DNA of 64,000 nt from Pseudomonadota bacterium (GTDB lineage Bacteria; Desulfobacterota; Desulfobacteria; Desulfobacterales; RPRI01), in assembly GCA_018817425.1 (NCBI GenBank), contig JAHITX010000060.1, positions 1 to 64,000 of the forward strand, in the 5' to 3' direction. Position numbers and translations under genes: made by a program. Numbering within the stretch: position 1 is the stretch's first letter; every line of letters begins with the position of its first letter. A model generated the notes under the pieces. It was not told where the DNA came from. It was given only the letters and a program-made list of their open reading frames with translations, and made no database searches. Shown here piece by piece: positions 9,363-18,070 of the stretch.

Positions 9363-10274
9363 ATGAATCAACTACGACAAATAGCTTTCGGATATTCCAC
9401 CCGTTGCAATGTGAAATGCGCACACTGTGTGGCCTCAGGTGGATCACCGGGTACAGACAAAATGGACTTTATCCGGGCAAAAGAAATTATCGAAGAAATG
9501 GCCTTGGCACATGTGAGTGGTATCAGTTTTACTGCCGGAGAGCCGCTCATATTTTTAGATGATATCTGCGGCCTGATTTTGGTTTGTAAGCAAAACCGGA
9601 TTTATACAAGGGTGGTTACCAATGGGTTCTGGGCAAACTCATCGGATCAGGCAGATAAAATGGTATCTACACTGAGAAAAAGCGGCCTGTCCCAGATGAG
9701 GATCAGCACCAGCCGCTGGCATCAGGAGAATATCGACCGCACAAACATTGTTAATGCGACAGCCGCTTGTGTGAAACAGGGGCTGGATTATTTTGTTTCC
9801 TTTGTTACGGATTTTTCGGAAACAGATGACGATGTTGAACAGTTTCTTAAAGAAAATGAGTTGCGATATTTTCCGGAACCTGTAATCTATTTCGGAAGAG
9901 CAGAGAATTTTGAACGCAGACAGATCTTTACAGATTATTATCCTAACATATGTTCCATGAATGCTTATCTTTCTCCCAATCAGGACATGTATGCCTGCTG
10001 TGACGCCGGAAACCGGTTTTTAAAAACCGGGTTTTTATACCTTGGAAATTTGGAAAAGGAATCTGTGGAAGAACTGTTTAAAAAAAAAGAACAGCATAAA
10101 ATATATCATCTTATCCGAAGTATAGGGCTTACGCGTATGGCTACTTATCTTGGGTTTATGGCCAGTGAAATAGTGCGGTATCGCAAATGCGAGTTGTGTG
10201 AAATGCTTTTTAATTCAAAAGAGAATCTGGAAAAGATTGAACAGAGCATAGATGATCTGATGATTGTAAGATAA
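9363..10274 (+). CDS. Radical SAM protein
   Basis: A 303-residue radical SAM enzyme. Cys15, Cys19 and Cys22 (CNVKCAHC) form the CxxxCxxC site for the SAM-bound [4Fe-4S] cluster. The GEPL-type motif (FTAGEPLIF) follows at about 58. C-terminal cysteines (NICSMN, YACCDAGN and KCELCEM) resemble a SPASM or twitch auxiliary-cluster region. Many members modify peptides, but no precursor peptide was seen in the 145-bp spacer before it or in its neighbours. It precedes the CvfB-like gene by 12 nt and is likely cotranscribed with it. The substrate is unknown. Confidence 0.85.
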   Translation: MNQLRQIAFGYSTRCNVKCAHCVASGGSPGTDKMDFIRAKEIIEEMALAHVSGISFTAGEPLIFLDDICGLILVCKQNRIYTRVVTNGFWANSSDQADKMVSTLRKSGLSQMRISTSRWHQENIDRTNIVNATAACVKQGLDYFVSFVTDFSETDDDVEQFLKENELRYFPEPVIYFGRAENFERRQIFTDYYPNICSMNAYLSPNQDMYACCDAGNRFLKTGFLYLGNLEKESVEELFKKKEQHKIYHLIRSIGLTRMATYLGFMASEIVRYRKCELCEMLFNSKENLEKIEQSIDDLMIVR

Positions 10275-10286
10275 AATTAAGGAAAA

Positions 10287-11198
10287 ATGAAAATGGTTGA
10301 ATTAGGAAAAATAAACACCCTCAAGATTATTAAAGTGGTGAGATCCGGCATAATCTTAGACGGTGGCACACTCGGAGAGATATTGATTTCCGAAAAAGAA
10401 GCCCCTGCACATTGCAAGGTAAATGATAATATCGAAGTATTCATATATATCGATTCAAAAGCCAAAATGACCGCTACAACCCAAAAGCCCTATGCCGTGG
10501 CAGGTCAGTTTGCTTTGCTCAAGGTGGCAGTATCCAATTCCTATGGAGCTTTTATGGACTGGGGTTTAAAGCAGAACCTGCGCGTCCCGGTACCGGAACA
10601 GAAGCAGCACATGAAACTGGGGCAGTTCTATGTCGTGTTTGTTTACAATAATAAAAAGAACCACATAGCAGCTTCATCCAGAATAGATAAGTTTTTGTCA
10701 ACACTGCCTGTCAATTTCAAAGAGGGTGAGCCGGTGGACCTTATTATCGGTGAGTCAACACCTTTGGGCTATAAAGCGATTATCAACAAAACCCATGTGG
10801 GTGTTTTGTATAAGAATGAAGTATTTCAGATCCTGGAACAAGGGCAAAAAGTAAAGGGTTTTATTAAAAAGATCAGAGAAGACGGCAAGATTGATCTTTG
10901 CCTTCAAAAACACAGTGCCCAGGCTTTCGATGATTTGTCACAAAGTATTCTAAATATATTAAAAGAAAATGGCGGAAGCCTGGAAGTATCGGATAAAAGT
11001 TCACCGGAAGAAATCTACAGGCTGTTTAGCGCCAGCAAAAAAAGATTTAAAAGTGCCATTGGCGGATTGTATAAAAAAGGGATGATTGTTATTGAGGAAC
11101 ACCACATAAAGTTATACCGGAAGCCGGTAGTAAAACATATAAAAACCCGCAAACAGAATTTAAACCAGGCTGCCAGGCGCAGGAAAATTGATAAGTGA
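10287..11198 (+). CDS. CvfB-like S1 RNA-binding protein
   Basis: A 303-residue protein with several S1-like OB folds in tandem (GILISEKEAP, GAFMDWGLKQNLRVP, GVLYKNEVFQ) and a C-terminal winged-helix region (residues about 215-280, NILKENGGSLEVSDKSSPEE). This is the layout of the CvfB/YitL family, RNA-binding proteins that affect gene expression. A lysine/arginine-rich tail ends the protein. Two ATG codons (10287 and 10293) are possible starts, and an AAGGAAA ribosome-binding site serves either. It is the last gene of the plus-strand run and converges with the FAD oxidase gene. Confidence 0.85.
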   Translation: MKMVELGKINTLKIIKVVRSGIILDGGTLGEILISEKEAPAHCKVNDNIEVFIYIDSKAKMTATTQKPYAVAGQFALLKVAVSNSYGAFMDWGLKQNLRVPVPEQKQHMKLGQFYVVFVYNNKKNHIAASSRIDKFLSTLPVNFKEGEPVDLIIGESTPLGYKAIINKTHVGVLYKNEVFQILEQGQKVKGFIKKIREDGKIDLCLQKHSAQAFDDLSQSILNILKENGGSLEVSDKSSPEEIYRLFSASKKRFKSAIGGLYKKGMIVIEEHHIKLYRKPVVKHIKTRKQNLNQAARRRKIDK

Positions 11199-11295
11199 AA
11201 CTTTCTTTTGTGTATCGGTTTCACTATCTACAGCTGTTTATAAGCGAATCTTTTTGCGTTAATTATCTCTAAACTTTCCCACGGTTAAATTGAAT

Positions 11296-12387
11296 TCATT
11301 CCTCTATACTGTTTCTTACCGCCCGTTCGGCGGCGGTCAAAGCGCCTTCGAGATAACCGCCGTGTTGGTCGGCGGTTTCCGAACCGGCAAAATGTATTGC
11401 GCCGTCCCAAATGGAGGCTTGACCTGCCGGGGGGTGATAGAGAGGGTGTTCGTACATAGGCGGCTGGTCAAACTGGGTGGCGGTAAATCGCTCGCGAGCC
11501 CAATCATGGTAGAAGAAGGCCGTTGGTTGTGCCGCAGGTTTGCCATAAATGTCTGCAAGTTGAGATAGAATCGCCTCGATAACGAGTTGTTGATGGTTGC
11601 GTTGCACCGCCGGAATACCGACAAAGCCGGTTAGTCCGTAAGGGTTCTGGCTGTTGTTGGATCCGTCATGGATTTCGCCCAGCGGACCGTGCTGGCTGAA
11701 AGCCTGGCCCGAGAGGCCCGTTTGCCGCCAGAAAAGCTCATCGTAAAGAGCACAGAATTTTGCCTGGCCCGCCATCCACGTACCGATTTTCAGCATTTCC
11801 TGAGTTAAATCATGAGATAGTTCAGGGTTAAAGAAAATGGTAGCAGCGGCAAGGCGCGGCGGCAGAGCAAGGATTACCTTCTTGGCGCTGAACCGGGCCC
11901 AAGGTTCTGTTTCCAGTTCTCCTACGCTAACCAGAGCACCGGGGAACTTTTTTTCGATCTTACATACCGGGTGATTGAGTCTGATAGCGTTTTCAGGAAT
12001 ATCCTTACTTAGTTTTGTGATTAGTGCCATCATGCCGCCGGAAAGCCGCCAGGAGATGGGTTCCATGACGTAACCGCTGACGGTTCGGACGGCTCCATCG
12101 GGACTTTGGAAACGGCCCATGCCCTCATCAAACTGACGATAACCCTTAAGGCCCAATGTTTGGATAAGGCGTGCCATTTCCGGGTGAATCGAAGGCCAAT
12201 ACCATGAGGGGCCGAGATCGGAGAAAAAACCTTGATGTTCAGGGCTTAAAATTCTGCCGCCGACACGCTCACGGGCTTCGAGAACAATAAAAGATTTATT
12301 TCTTTGGGACACCAGGTAGGCGGCATAGATACCACTGAGGCCGCCTCCGATAATTATGATATCAACTGTTTCAGTAAGAATTGTAAT
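11296..12387 (-). CDS. Flavin-containing amine oxidase-like FAD oxidoreductase
   Basis: A protein of about 363 residues of the monoamine oxidase type. The first ATG/GTG-type start in frame is a GTG at 12312, but that would remove the FAD-binding Rossmann motif. The frame upstream encodes VDIIIIGGGLSGIYAAY, so the real protein must start earlier. An in-frame TAG at 12391-12393 limits the choice to an ATT at 12385-12387, preceded by GGAG at a sensible distance. Downstream motifs include EARERVGGR (FAD-contacting) and a C-terminal HFAGSETADQHGGYLEGA. The substrate is unknown. Either an unusual initiation codon is used or the ATG has been lost. Confidence 0.8.
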   Translation of the reverse strand: MTILTETVDIIIIGGGLSGIYAAYLVSQRNKSFIVLEARERVGGRILSPEHQGFFSDLGPSWYWPSIHPEMARLIQTLGLKGYRQFDEGMGRFQSPDGAVRTVSGYVMEPISWRLSGGMMALITKLSKDIPENAIRLNHPVCKIEKKFPGALVSVGELETEPWARFSAKKVILALPPRLAAATIFFNPELSHDLTQEMLKIGTWMAGQAKFCALYDELFWRQTGLSGQAFSQHGPLGEIHDGSNNSQNPYGLTGFVGIPAVQRNHQQLVIEAILSQLADIYGKPAAQPTAFFYHDWARERFTATQFDQPPMYEHPLYHPPAGQASIWDGAIHFAGSETADQHGGYLEGALTAAERAVRNSIEE

Positions 12388-12776
12388 ATTCTATATCTCC
12401 AATATCACCATAGACCTAATTGATTTGCAGATGTTCTTTGGCGTTGGTGCTAAAAATCTCTTTATGATAAAAGAAGCGTGCCTATTCAGGCATATCCGGA
12501 TAAAACTTTTCGAACATGTATGACGATCTCATCAATCTGTTTGTGGCACCCGCCTTGTTCTATAAATTCCGTGTGTTCGTCAATGGTAGAAATTATATAC
12601 CAAGCGAAATCATGCATTTTGTTGCTCTGTACAGTAGCGTAACGTACCGATCACCGAGTGCAAAAGGCTACCACAATATTATGCAAAAGCGAAAAATGTT
12701 GAAAAACCAATTTAATCTAAAAAGCCGCGGCCTTTTGCATCCGGTGCATTGGGTTGTTCGGCCTTTCCGTTCGACC
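12388..12776 (-). other. Intergenic region with a possible 43-codon ORF
   Basis: This 389-bp gap separates the FAD oxidase and HNH nuclease genes. The minus strand carries a 43-codon ORF at 12486-12617 (start MHDFAWYIIS, end VRKVLSGYA) whose composition is protein-like, but it has no clear ribosome-binding site and no family I recognise. Longer plus-strand ORFs here run antisense into the HNH gene and look spurious. No hairpin terminator stands out. Confidence 0.25.
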
Positions 12777-13688
12777 CTATTTCTTTCGATGTATCTCATC
12801 ATGACATACCGTACATATGGTAATGAGATTGCTATCCGTGTTGTCTCCACCCTCTGCATGGTGTTTTTTGTGATGTAACTCCAAGTGGCGAGGATCAGAT
12901 CTGTTCCACTCTTCGTGGGACCATTTGCAGAGCGTGCATTTATACTCATCACGTCTGAGAACTTTTCGTTTGACTGGGTCAGGAATGTGACGGTCATGTT
13001 CAGGGCTTTGCCTGTCAGCTTCCAGCAGATAGACTCCCACTTCAAGATCAGGACGACCTGTATTCTGAGTGACGACAGGCCAACCATATTCTGTCCGTAA
13101 TTCTCTTACTCTTCTGGCCCATTCAGATCTATCTTTTGCAAGATATTTCAGTTCCTCCCCTGTTACTTTCTGACCGACATTTTTTCTTAAATATTTTAAT
13201 ATTTTGTCACGAACAGCAATGTTTTCTCTTCTTATTTCGTTTGCCAAATGCCAACGATGGGCTGCATCTCTATCCTGAACAACTGAAAGCAACAAATAAT
13301 CAGAAGGTCCCATGGTTGTAACGTCAATGTCAGAAAATGGAAATTCATTTTCTTCCGCCATTTGTTTGGCGGTCAGGCCGCTCACGATTGACCACCCATA
13401 CTGTACTTTTAGCTCTCGAACCCTGCGGGCATATTCTTGTATGCCTGAAACTACAAGGAGTTCATCACCGCTTATTATGATGGCAGGATATTTTTTAAAA
13501 TAATAAAGAATTCTATCCCGAGCGCTTTTTGCAATCGTGGCTGGAATTAGAGATTTTCCTAAATCTCGTAAATGCTGAAAGCAGGGGACAAGAGAAAGAA
13601 CTTTATCTCGTAACCTGTCGGATTTTAATTCCTGTTCAAAGTTGGTTAATAGTTTCTGTAATTGTTTTCTAATTTCTTCAGAGTTCAT
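12777..13688 (-). CDS. HNH endonuclease of the Dcm-Vsr cluster
   Basis: A 303-residue protein ending in an HNH nuclease domain. CTLC and a later CTVC supply the zinc cysteines, LELHHKKHHAEGG the catalytic histidines, and NLITICTVCHDEIH the rest of the fold. Residues about 50-220 contain two similar modules, each with a YARRVRELKVQYGW-type or WARRVRELRTEYGW-type segment, which look like repeated DNA-binding domains. The start ATG overlaps the vsr stop codon by 4 nt, so it is translated with the upstream methyltransferase and vsr genes. It is the probable restriction enzyme of the system. Confidence 0.87.
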   Translation of the reverse strand: MNSEEIRKQLQKLLTNFEQELKSDRLRDKVLSLVPCFQHLRDLGKSLIPATIAKSARDRILYYFKKYPAIIISGDELLVVSGIQEYARRVRELKVQYGWSIVSGLTAKQMAEENEFPFSDIDVTTMGPSDYLLLSVVQDRDAAHRWHLANEIRRENIAVRDKILKYLRKNVGQKVTGEELKYLAKDRSEWARRVRELRTEYGWPVVTQNTGRPDLEVGVYLLEADRQSPEHDRHIPDPVKRKVLRRDEYKCTLCKWSHEEWNRSDPRHLELHHKKHHAEGGDNTDSNLITICTVCHDEIHRKK

Positions 13689-14113
13689 ATGTAATATGTC
13701 TCTTCATGCCCTTTGAGAAACAAAAGCAGTTTCTTTTTTAATTTGTCAGAGTCTTTCACTTCGCAGGTCCAGACAGTCAAAATATCCCAACCTAATTGTT
13801 CAAGCTTATAAACGGTGGCTTTGTCTCTTTCTATGTTCTTGTCCAACTTCTCATTCCAAAAATATTTATTGGTTGTCGGTCTTTTCGCCCGTGAGCAATC
13901 TATATGACCATGCCAAAAACAACCATGAACAAAAATGATTTTTTTGTGCTTTGGTAATGTGATATCAGGCTTCCCCGGCAAGTCATTCCTATAAAGTCTA
14001 AATCTGTACCCCATATTATGGAGCAAAGAACGCACAAACAATTCAGGTTTTGTGTCTTTGCCGCTTACGCGCGACATAATTTGGCTTCGCTTTTTTTGTG
14101 AGAAGAGGTCCAT
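13685..14113 (-). CDS. vsr: Very-short-patch repair endonuclease Vsr
   Basis: A 142-residue Vsr-type mismatch endonuclease. Family marks are the SRVSGKDTKPELFVRSLLH N-terminus, the aspartate in GKPDI, FVHGCFWHGH, and the late WDILTVWTCEV strand. Vsr nicks DNA at T:G mismatches that arise when 5-methylcytosine deaminates, so it fits a cytosine-C5 methyltransferase partner. It overlaps the methyltransferase gene by 49 nt upstream and the HNH gene by 4 nt downstream. Both overlaps suggest tight translational coupling. Confidence 0.93.
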   Translation of the reverse strand: MDLFSQKKRSQIMSRVSGKDTKPELFVRSLLHNMGYRFRLYRNDLPGKPDITLPKHKKIIFVHGCFWHGHIDCSRAKRPTTNKYFWNEKLDKNIERDKATVYKLEQLGWDILTVWTCEVKDSDKLKKKLLLFLKGHEETYYI

Positions 14114-15327
14114 TGTTCATATCTTTGGTCAAGTAGTAGCCTAACGACATCGGCTACTCTCGCAGCAAGAAGAGGCGGCACGGCATTGCCGATTTGTTTT
14201 GCAATTTCAATTTTTGAACCCAAAAATTGAAAGCTGTCAGGAAAACTTTGAAACCGTGCGGCTTCTCTGTGAGTGATAGGCCTATGCTGATTAGGATGTA
14301 AATAACGCCCTTTTTCAGGTTTGAAAAATTCGGTACGTATTGTAACTGAAGGCTTATCCCACCAAAGTCGTCCAAATAAATCAGTACCGCCTGATTTCTT
14401 TCTAATCCAACATTTAGGCGTTAACTCCGGCGCAATACGTTGTAGATCGAATCGATTCATCCCTTCTTCAGGTATTGCTCTATATCGTTTTCGGCTTAGT
14501 TCAGTTGGATTCCTCCCGAAATGCAAGTCTAAGGGCGGCTGTATATTTCTAATTTCAGTTCCTTCAGGTTCCGGCAAATCGCCAATGGCGTCTTTTACAG
14601 TTTTCCAGCGTGAAGGCGTTGAAAGGTATTCCTGTCTATCGAAGAAAAGTTTTAGCTGTTTTCCGTTGCCATTAGGGTTAAAATGTGTTTTTCGCGGAGG
14701 GAATAAAATAGATGGATCTGCGAACTTACATCCAATAATAAAAGCTCGAGTGCGAGTTTGCGGAACACCATAATCCGCAGCAATCAATTTATCCTGCCAA
14801 ACCTTGAACCCAAGAGATTCAGCTGCTCCAACTATTTCACCATGCTCAAAAGTTCCTAGTAACTGAGGTACATTTTCCATGACAAAAATTGATGCACCGG
14901 ATTTTTCTACCACTTCTAAGTAAGGCCGCCACAACTCTTTACGTGGGTCATTTTCACGATTTTTGTTTAGGAGGCTAAAACCTTGGCATGGCGGCCCACC
15001 GATAACTACATCAGCTTTAGGTATTTCTATTTTGCCTTTTTTCAATATCTCAACAATATCGCCTGCGATGCTATGCGGACCAAAATTTTCATTATATGTC
15101 TCAACACAGAGCCGATTAAAGTCGTTCGCCCAAACAGATTGGAAAGGTTGCCCGAAAACTTCTGAGAACCCTAAAGACATACCGCCGGCACCTGAAAATA
15201 AATCTATGAGACGATAACGTCTTGGATTCTTGATCAACCCTCCAGAACAGCGAGAATAATAAGTTGCTTCGTCCTCTTTAACAATAAGTGCTTTGTCTAT
15301 TTTTATTATATTTTCATATTGATACAT
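14065..15327 (-). CDS. dcm: DNA (cytosine-5) methyltransferase
   Basis: A 420-residue C5-cytosine methyltransferase. Motif I is DLFSGAGGMSLGF (about 42-54), motif IV is GGPPCQGFS with catalytic Cys114, motif VI is MENVPQLLG, and the C-terminal motifs IX-X include a REAARFQSFPDSF segment and QIGNAVPP. The variable recognition region between motifs VIII and IX contains PELTPKCWIRKKSGG. The target sequence cannot be predicted. It is the first gene of a methyltransferase-vsr-HNH operon and protects host DNA. The symbol dcm is used for family membership, not for identity with the E. coli enzyme. Confidence 0.92.
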   Translation of the reverse strand: MYQYENIIKIDKALIVKEDEATYYSRCSGGLIKNPRRYRLIDLFSGAGGMSLGFSEVFGQPFQSVWANDFNRLCVETYNENFGPHSIAGDIVEILKKGKIEIPKADVVIGGPPCQGFSLLNKNRENDPRKELWRPYLEVVEKSGASIFVMENVPQLLGTFEHGEIVGAAESLGFKVWQDKLIAADYGVPQTRTRAFIIGCKFADPSILFPPRKTHFNPNGNGKQLKLFFDRQEYLSTPSRWKTVKDAIGDLPEPEGTEIRNIQPPLDLHFGRNPTELSRKRYRAIPEEGMNRFDLQRIAPELTPKCWIRKKSGGTDLFGRLWWDKPSVTIRTEFFKPEKGRYLHPNQHRPITHREAARFQSFPDSFQFLGSKIEIAKQIGNAVPPLLAARVADVVRLLLDQRYEQWTSSHKKSEAKLCRA

Positions 15328-15622
15328 GTTTTTGGTGCCTTATCGGTATAAGTTTTTTATATTGTTTTGTGACTCTACCATCGCAGGCAACATTTTTATA
15401 TCATAAAATTGTATCGGAGGCCTAACAAGTTATTGTACTGACCAGTATATCTCCAAATGGAGAAAGATTTGACAACCTTTTTATGATGTTTTAAAGCATT
15501 TTCTAACAGTATATCACTCAAGATTGAATCATATACTGTTAACGGGATAACTCCAAATGCTAGAAATACCTGAGGGCATAATTTCAAGATTTGGTTCTTT
15601 TCTCTCCATGAAAAATATACCT

Positions 15623-15841
15623 TTAGCCTCTCATTTGTGACTGTCTCCATTCCAGTTTGCCGGAACTTATCTTTTTCGGAAAGCCTATTTTCTTCTTCGG
15701 TTTGCTTTCAACAACCAACATATGATCCAATGTCTCAAAAACAGCCCGGAAAAGATCTTCGTTAATTTCATTGAGTTCTTCAAGTTCTTTTCTGAGGACA
15801 GCATTATCAAGAAACATTTGTCTTAATTGCAAGCGGACTAA
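15623..15841 (-). CDS. Small acidic/basic ORF in frame with the universal stress gene
   Basis: An ORF of about 69-72 codons lies directly after the stop of the universal stress protein gene and in the same reading frame, with only the TGA between them. The product contains a plausible helix (LRKELEELNEINEDLFRAVFETLDHM) followed by a lysine-rich tail. The first possible starts are TTG at 15832 and ATG at 15817, and neither has a good ribosome-binding site. It may be a separately translated small protein, or the C-terminal extension of a longer stress protein split by a nonsense change. The coordinates span the open frame after the TGA. Confidence 0.5.
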   Translation of the reverse strand, partial: LVRLQLRQMFLDNAVLRKELEELNEINEDLFRAVFETLDHMLVVESKPKKKIGFPKKISSGKLEWRQSQMRG

Positions 15842-16309
15842 TCATTTTTCATCTTTCCCGGCAGGAATGGTAATAACCGGACACTCTGCAAAGCGGACAA
15901 CTCTTTCTGCAACCAAACCAAATACTATACGACGCCACCCGGTAAATCCGTGAGTGGCAATGACAATAGCATCCACATTTTCCTCTGAAGCTAATTTCAC
16001 GATTTCTTCTGCCGGTGATCCACTTAAGACAAATGAACGGTTTACGACACCATCGGATACTTTTTTATTAATTACAAAATCCATGTTAGCTCTTGCTATA
16101 TCCATAAAGTCCTCAAACATATTAGATATTTGATAGCTTGTTTGTATTGTTGAATCGATAGGTTGTAAAACTTGCATTGATGTTACAACATTAATTAGAA
16201 GCAGCTCTGCACCAAAATGGCGTGCCAGTTCATCGGCTGCAACAACACCTTTGTAGGATAGTTCGCTATAATCTGTTGGTGCCAAAATTTTTTTAACGGG
16301 CAGTAGCAT
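15842..16309 (-). CDS. Universal stress protein (UspA family)
   Basis: A 155-residue single-domain Usp. The N-terminus KKILAPTDYSELS gives the first strand and the adenine-contacting aspartate. The ATP-binding region near the C-terminus reads ATHGFTGWRRIVFGLVAERV, followed by CPVITIP. The usual G-2x-G-9x-G(S/T) pattern is only partly kept, because a valine (V136 region) takes the serine position. Universal stress proteins bind ATP and respond to starvation or redox stress; the role here is unknown. An AGGAGAG-like ribosome-binding site precedes the ATG. The next downstream ORF is in the same frame. Confidence 0.88.
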   Translation of the reverse strand: MLLPVKKILAPTDYSELSYKGVVAADELARHFGAELLLINVVTSMQVLQPIDSTIQTSYQISNMFEDFMDIARANMDFVINKKVSDGVVNRSFVLSGSPAEEIVKLASEENVDAIVIATHGFTGWRRIVFGLVAERVVRFAECPVITIPAGKDEK

Positions 16310-16579
16310 CAGTTCTCTCCTTTCTTTAAGATAAAATATGTAAATCCTATATCGACAGGCTGATTTATTAAATTATATTCCAGGATTAATTTAAATACAA
16401 TAGGGTAAATCCTTTATTCTATGATCATATAATGAATGGAATGTATCAAATGTGAGTTTATTGCCGCGTATTACTGCTTTCCCAAAAGCCGTTACGAATA
16501 GATTCAATCGTCAGAAAAGCAAGATCAGTATTACCCCCTTAATTAAGTTTAAATATTTAATACTCCCCCAATACTCCCC

Positions 16580-17974
16580 CTATTTTATATTTTTCTCCAA
16601 CATCTCTTCAACAACATAGCCGCTCTTGCCGCTTTTATCATTAATCGAATAATGCAGGCTGTCGTTTGTTTTATTCTTATAAATACCTCCCCAGTAGATA
16701 AAGGCCCTGTCCTTTTGCCCTTTTACAATCACAGCAAGCGGCATTTTTTCCAGATGCCGTCTTTCAATTTTCAGCAGATAGGTGCCGGCATCGGATACAT
16801 CCACCGATACATTCTGCTTCCATACTTCTGCCGGTAACCTTACATCCAAAATTGTGTCTCTTTTGTGCATCGACATCCATTTCTTCTTGATTTCGGATTT
16901 CAATTTTGCTTTGTCCCTCCCGCTATACAAATCTTTGGGCGCACTAACCGAATTGAGGTAAATCAAAAATGTTTTGTCTGCCAGCGTTTTCAGTTTTATA
17001 TGAGTTCGATTCACTTCCTGCCATGTTTTGTCCTTGCCCATCAGATTTGCATACGCATCGTTTTTCGCTTTAATGGACGCCACTTGTTTCACCAGGCTTG
17101 GCGTATTCTTTTTCCATTGGGTATACATCTGTTCCGGCGTATTCTTTAAACTCGCCACATGCTTCTTCCAGTTGGACATCCGGGTTACATCGAAATGGCC
17201 GATGAGTTTATTCTGCATGGCTTTAAGTTTCATTTTATAATTATACGATCTATTTTTGCTGGTAAAACCTGTAAGCAGACGCTTTACATTAGCATTGTTC
17301 TTCCACTTGCTGTCCGTACTGAGGGCCACAACAAACATCTTGTCTGTTTCAAAGCTGTCCAGCCGGTCTTTAAGTTCCACCAGTACCTGTTTGTAGTGAT
17401 CCGTAGCAGCACCCGGATTTTTCTTACTTTTTTTCACATTCAGTTTCGGCTTGAATGTTTCATACCGTGCATACAACAGCTTTACTTTGGCACTGTGGTC
17501 AACCATTGTATCGTTAAGGCCCGTTTTAAGGTTCTTTTTGTTGGCACCTGTATTAGCCTTTGCGTCAGTCTTTGTATTAACCTTTTCGTAAACTATATTT
17601 CTGGCTTTTGCATTGGCCTTGTCCTGCTTGTATTTCGCAGTCAGGGATGTTTTTAAAGCACGAACACTGGTTCTTGCCCGCTCAACACTTTTATAATCAT
17701 AGGTTTTCGGATTGTTCAGCTTGAAGGCTTTTTGGATCTTGTTACACTGAATCTCAAGCTTTGTTATGGTTTTCATAACCATATCATAATTCTTATCACC
17801 GTCTTTAGCGCCAAAATCCACTTTCTTGAACTCGCGGTCAATATCTTGAACCTTATTGCTTACCTGATTCACATAATAATTGACCGATTTGGCAGCATAA
17901 ACATTACTTGCCACCATCAACACCAATGAAAGCAAACTGATCCCCACAATGCGTTTCATTATCACCTGATTCAT
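16580..17974 (-). CDS. Exported lysine-rich protein of unknown function
   Basis: About 464 residues from the ATG at 17974. That start was chosen because AGGAGG lies a few bases upstream, whereas the longer frame to 18031 adds an unlikely leader. A signal peptide (KRIVGISLLSLVLMVASNVYA) ends before KSVNYY. The mature part is very rich in lysine, with helical stretches and repeated W-K-K/W-K-N phrases, and ends in a small beta-rich region (residues about 385-464, DVRLPAEVWKQNVSVDV). I do not recognise a family. It is expected in the periplasm or outside the cell. It is followed upstream (on this strand) by the lipoprotein gene, with 96 nt between them. Confidence 0.7.
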   Translation of the reverse strand: MNQVIMKRIVGISLLSLVLMVASNVYAAKSVNYYVNQVSNKVQDIDREFKKVDFGAKDGDKNYDMVMKTITKLEIQCNKIQKAFKLNNPKTYDYKSVERARTSVRALKTSLTAKYKQDKANAKARNIVYEKVNTKTDAKANTGANKKNLKTGLNDTMVDHSAKVKLLYARYETFKPKLNVKKSKKNPGAATDHYKQVLVELKDRLDSFETDKMFVVALSTDSKWKNNANVKRLLTGFTSKNRSYNYKMKLKAMQNKLIGHFDVTRMSNWKKHVASLKNTPEQMYTQWKKNTPSLVKQVASIKAKNDAYANLMGKDKTWQEVNRTHIKLKTLADKTFLIYLNSVSAPKDLYSGRDKAKLKSEIKKKWMSMHKRDTILDVRLPAEVWKQNVSVDVSDAGTYLLKIERRHLEKMPLAVIVKGQKDRAFIYWGGIYKNKTNDSLHYSINDKSGKSGYVVEEMLEKNIK

Positions 17975-18070
17975 CCCATCCTCCTCAATAGATTCAACAC
18001 ACAACCATCTATGCAACATATGCAGTATCAAAGGGTGCAGTAGCTTACATAATTAAACAGGTTTAAGTAT

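Noticed and set aside
9218-10274. Peptide-modifying (RiPP) cluster around the radical SAM gene
   Set aside because: No small precursor-like ORF or transporter was found beside it.
15396-15650. 84-codon minus-strand ORF after the methyltransferase gene
   Set aside because: It overlaps the small ORF at 15623, has no ribosome-binding site, and no recognisable domain; composition is not clearly protein-like.
16652-17929. Several plus-strand ORFs opposite the lysine-rich protein
   Set aside because: They are antisense shadows caused by lysine codons; the minus-strand gene has a signal peptide and a good ribosome-binding site.
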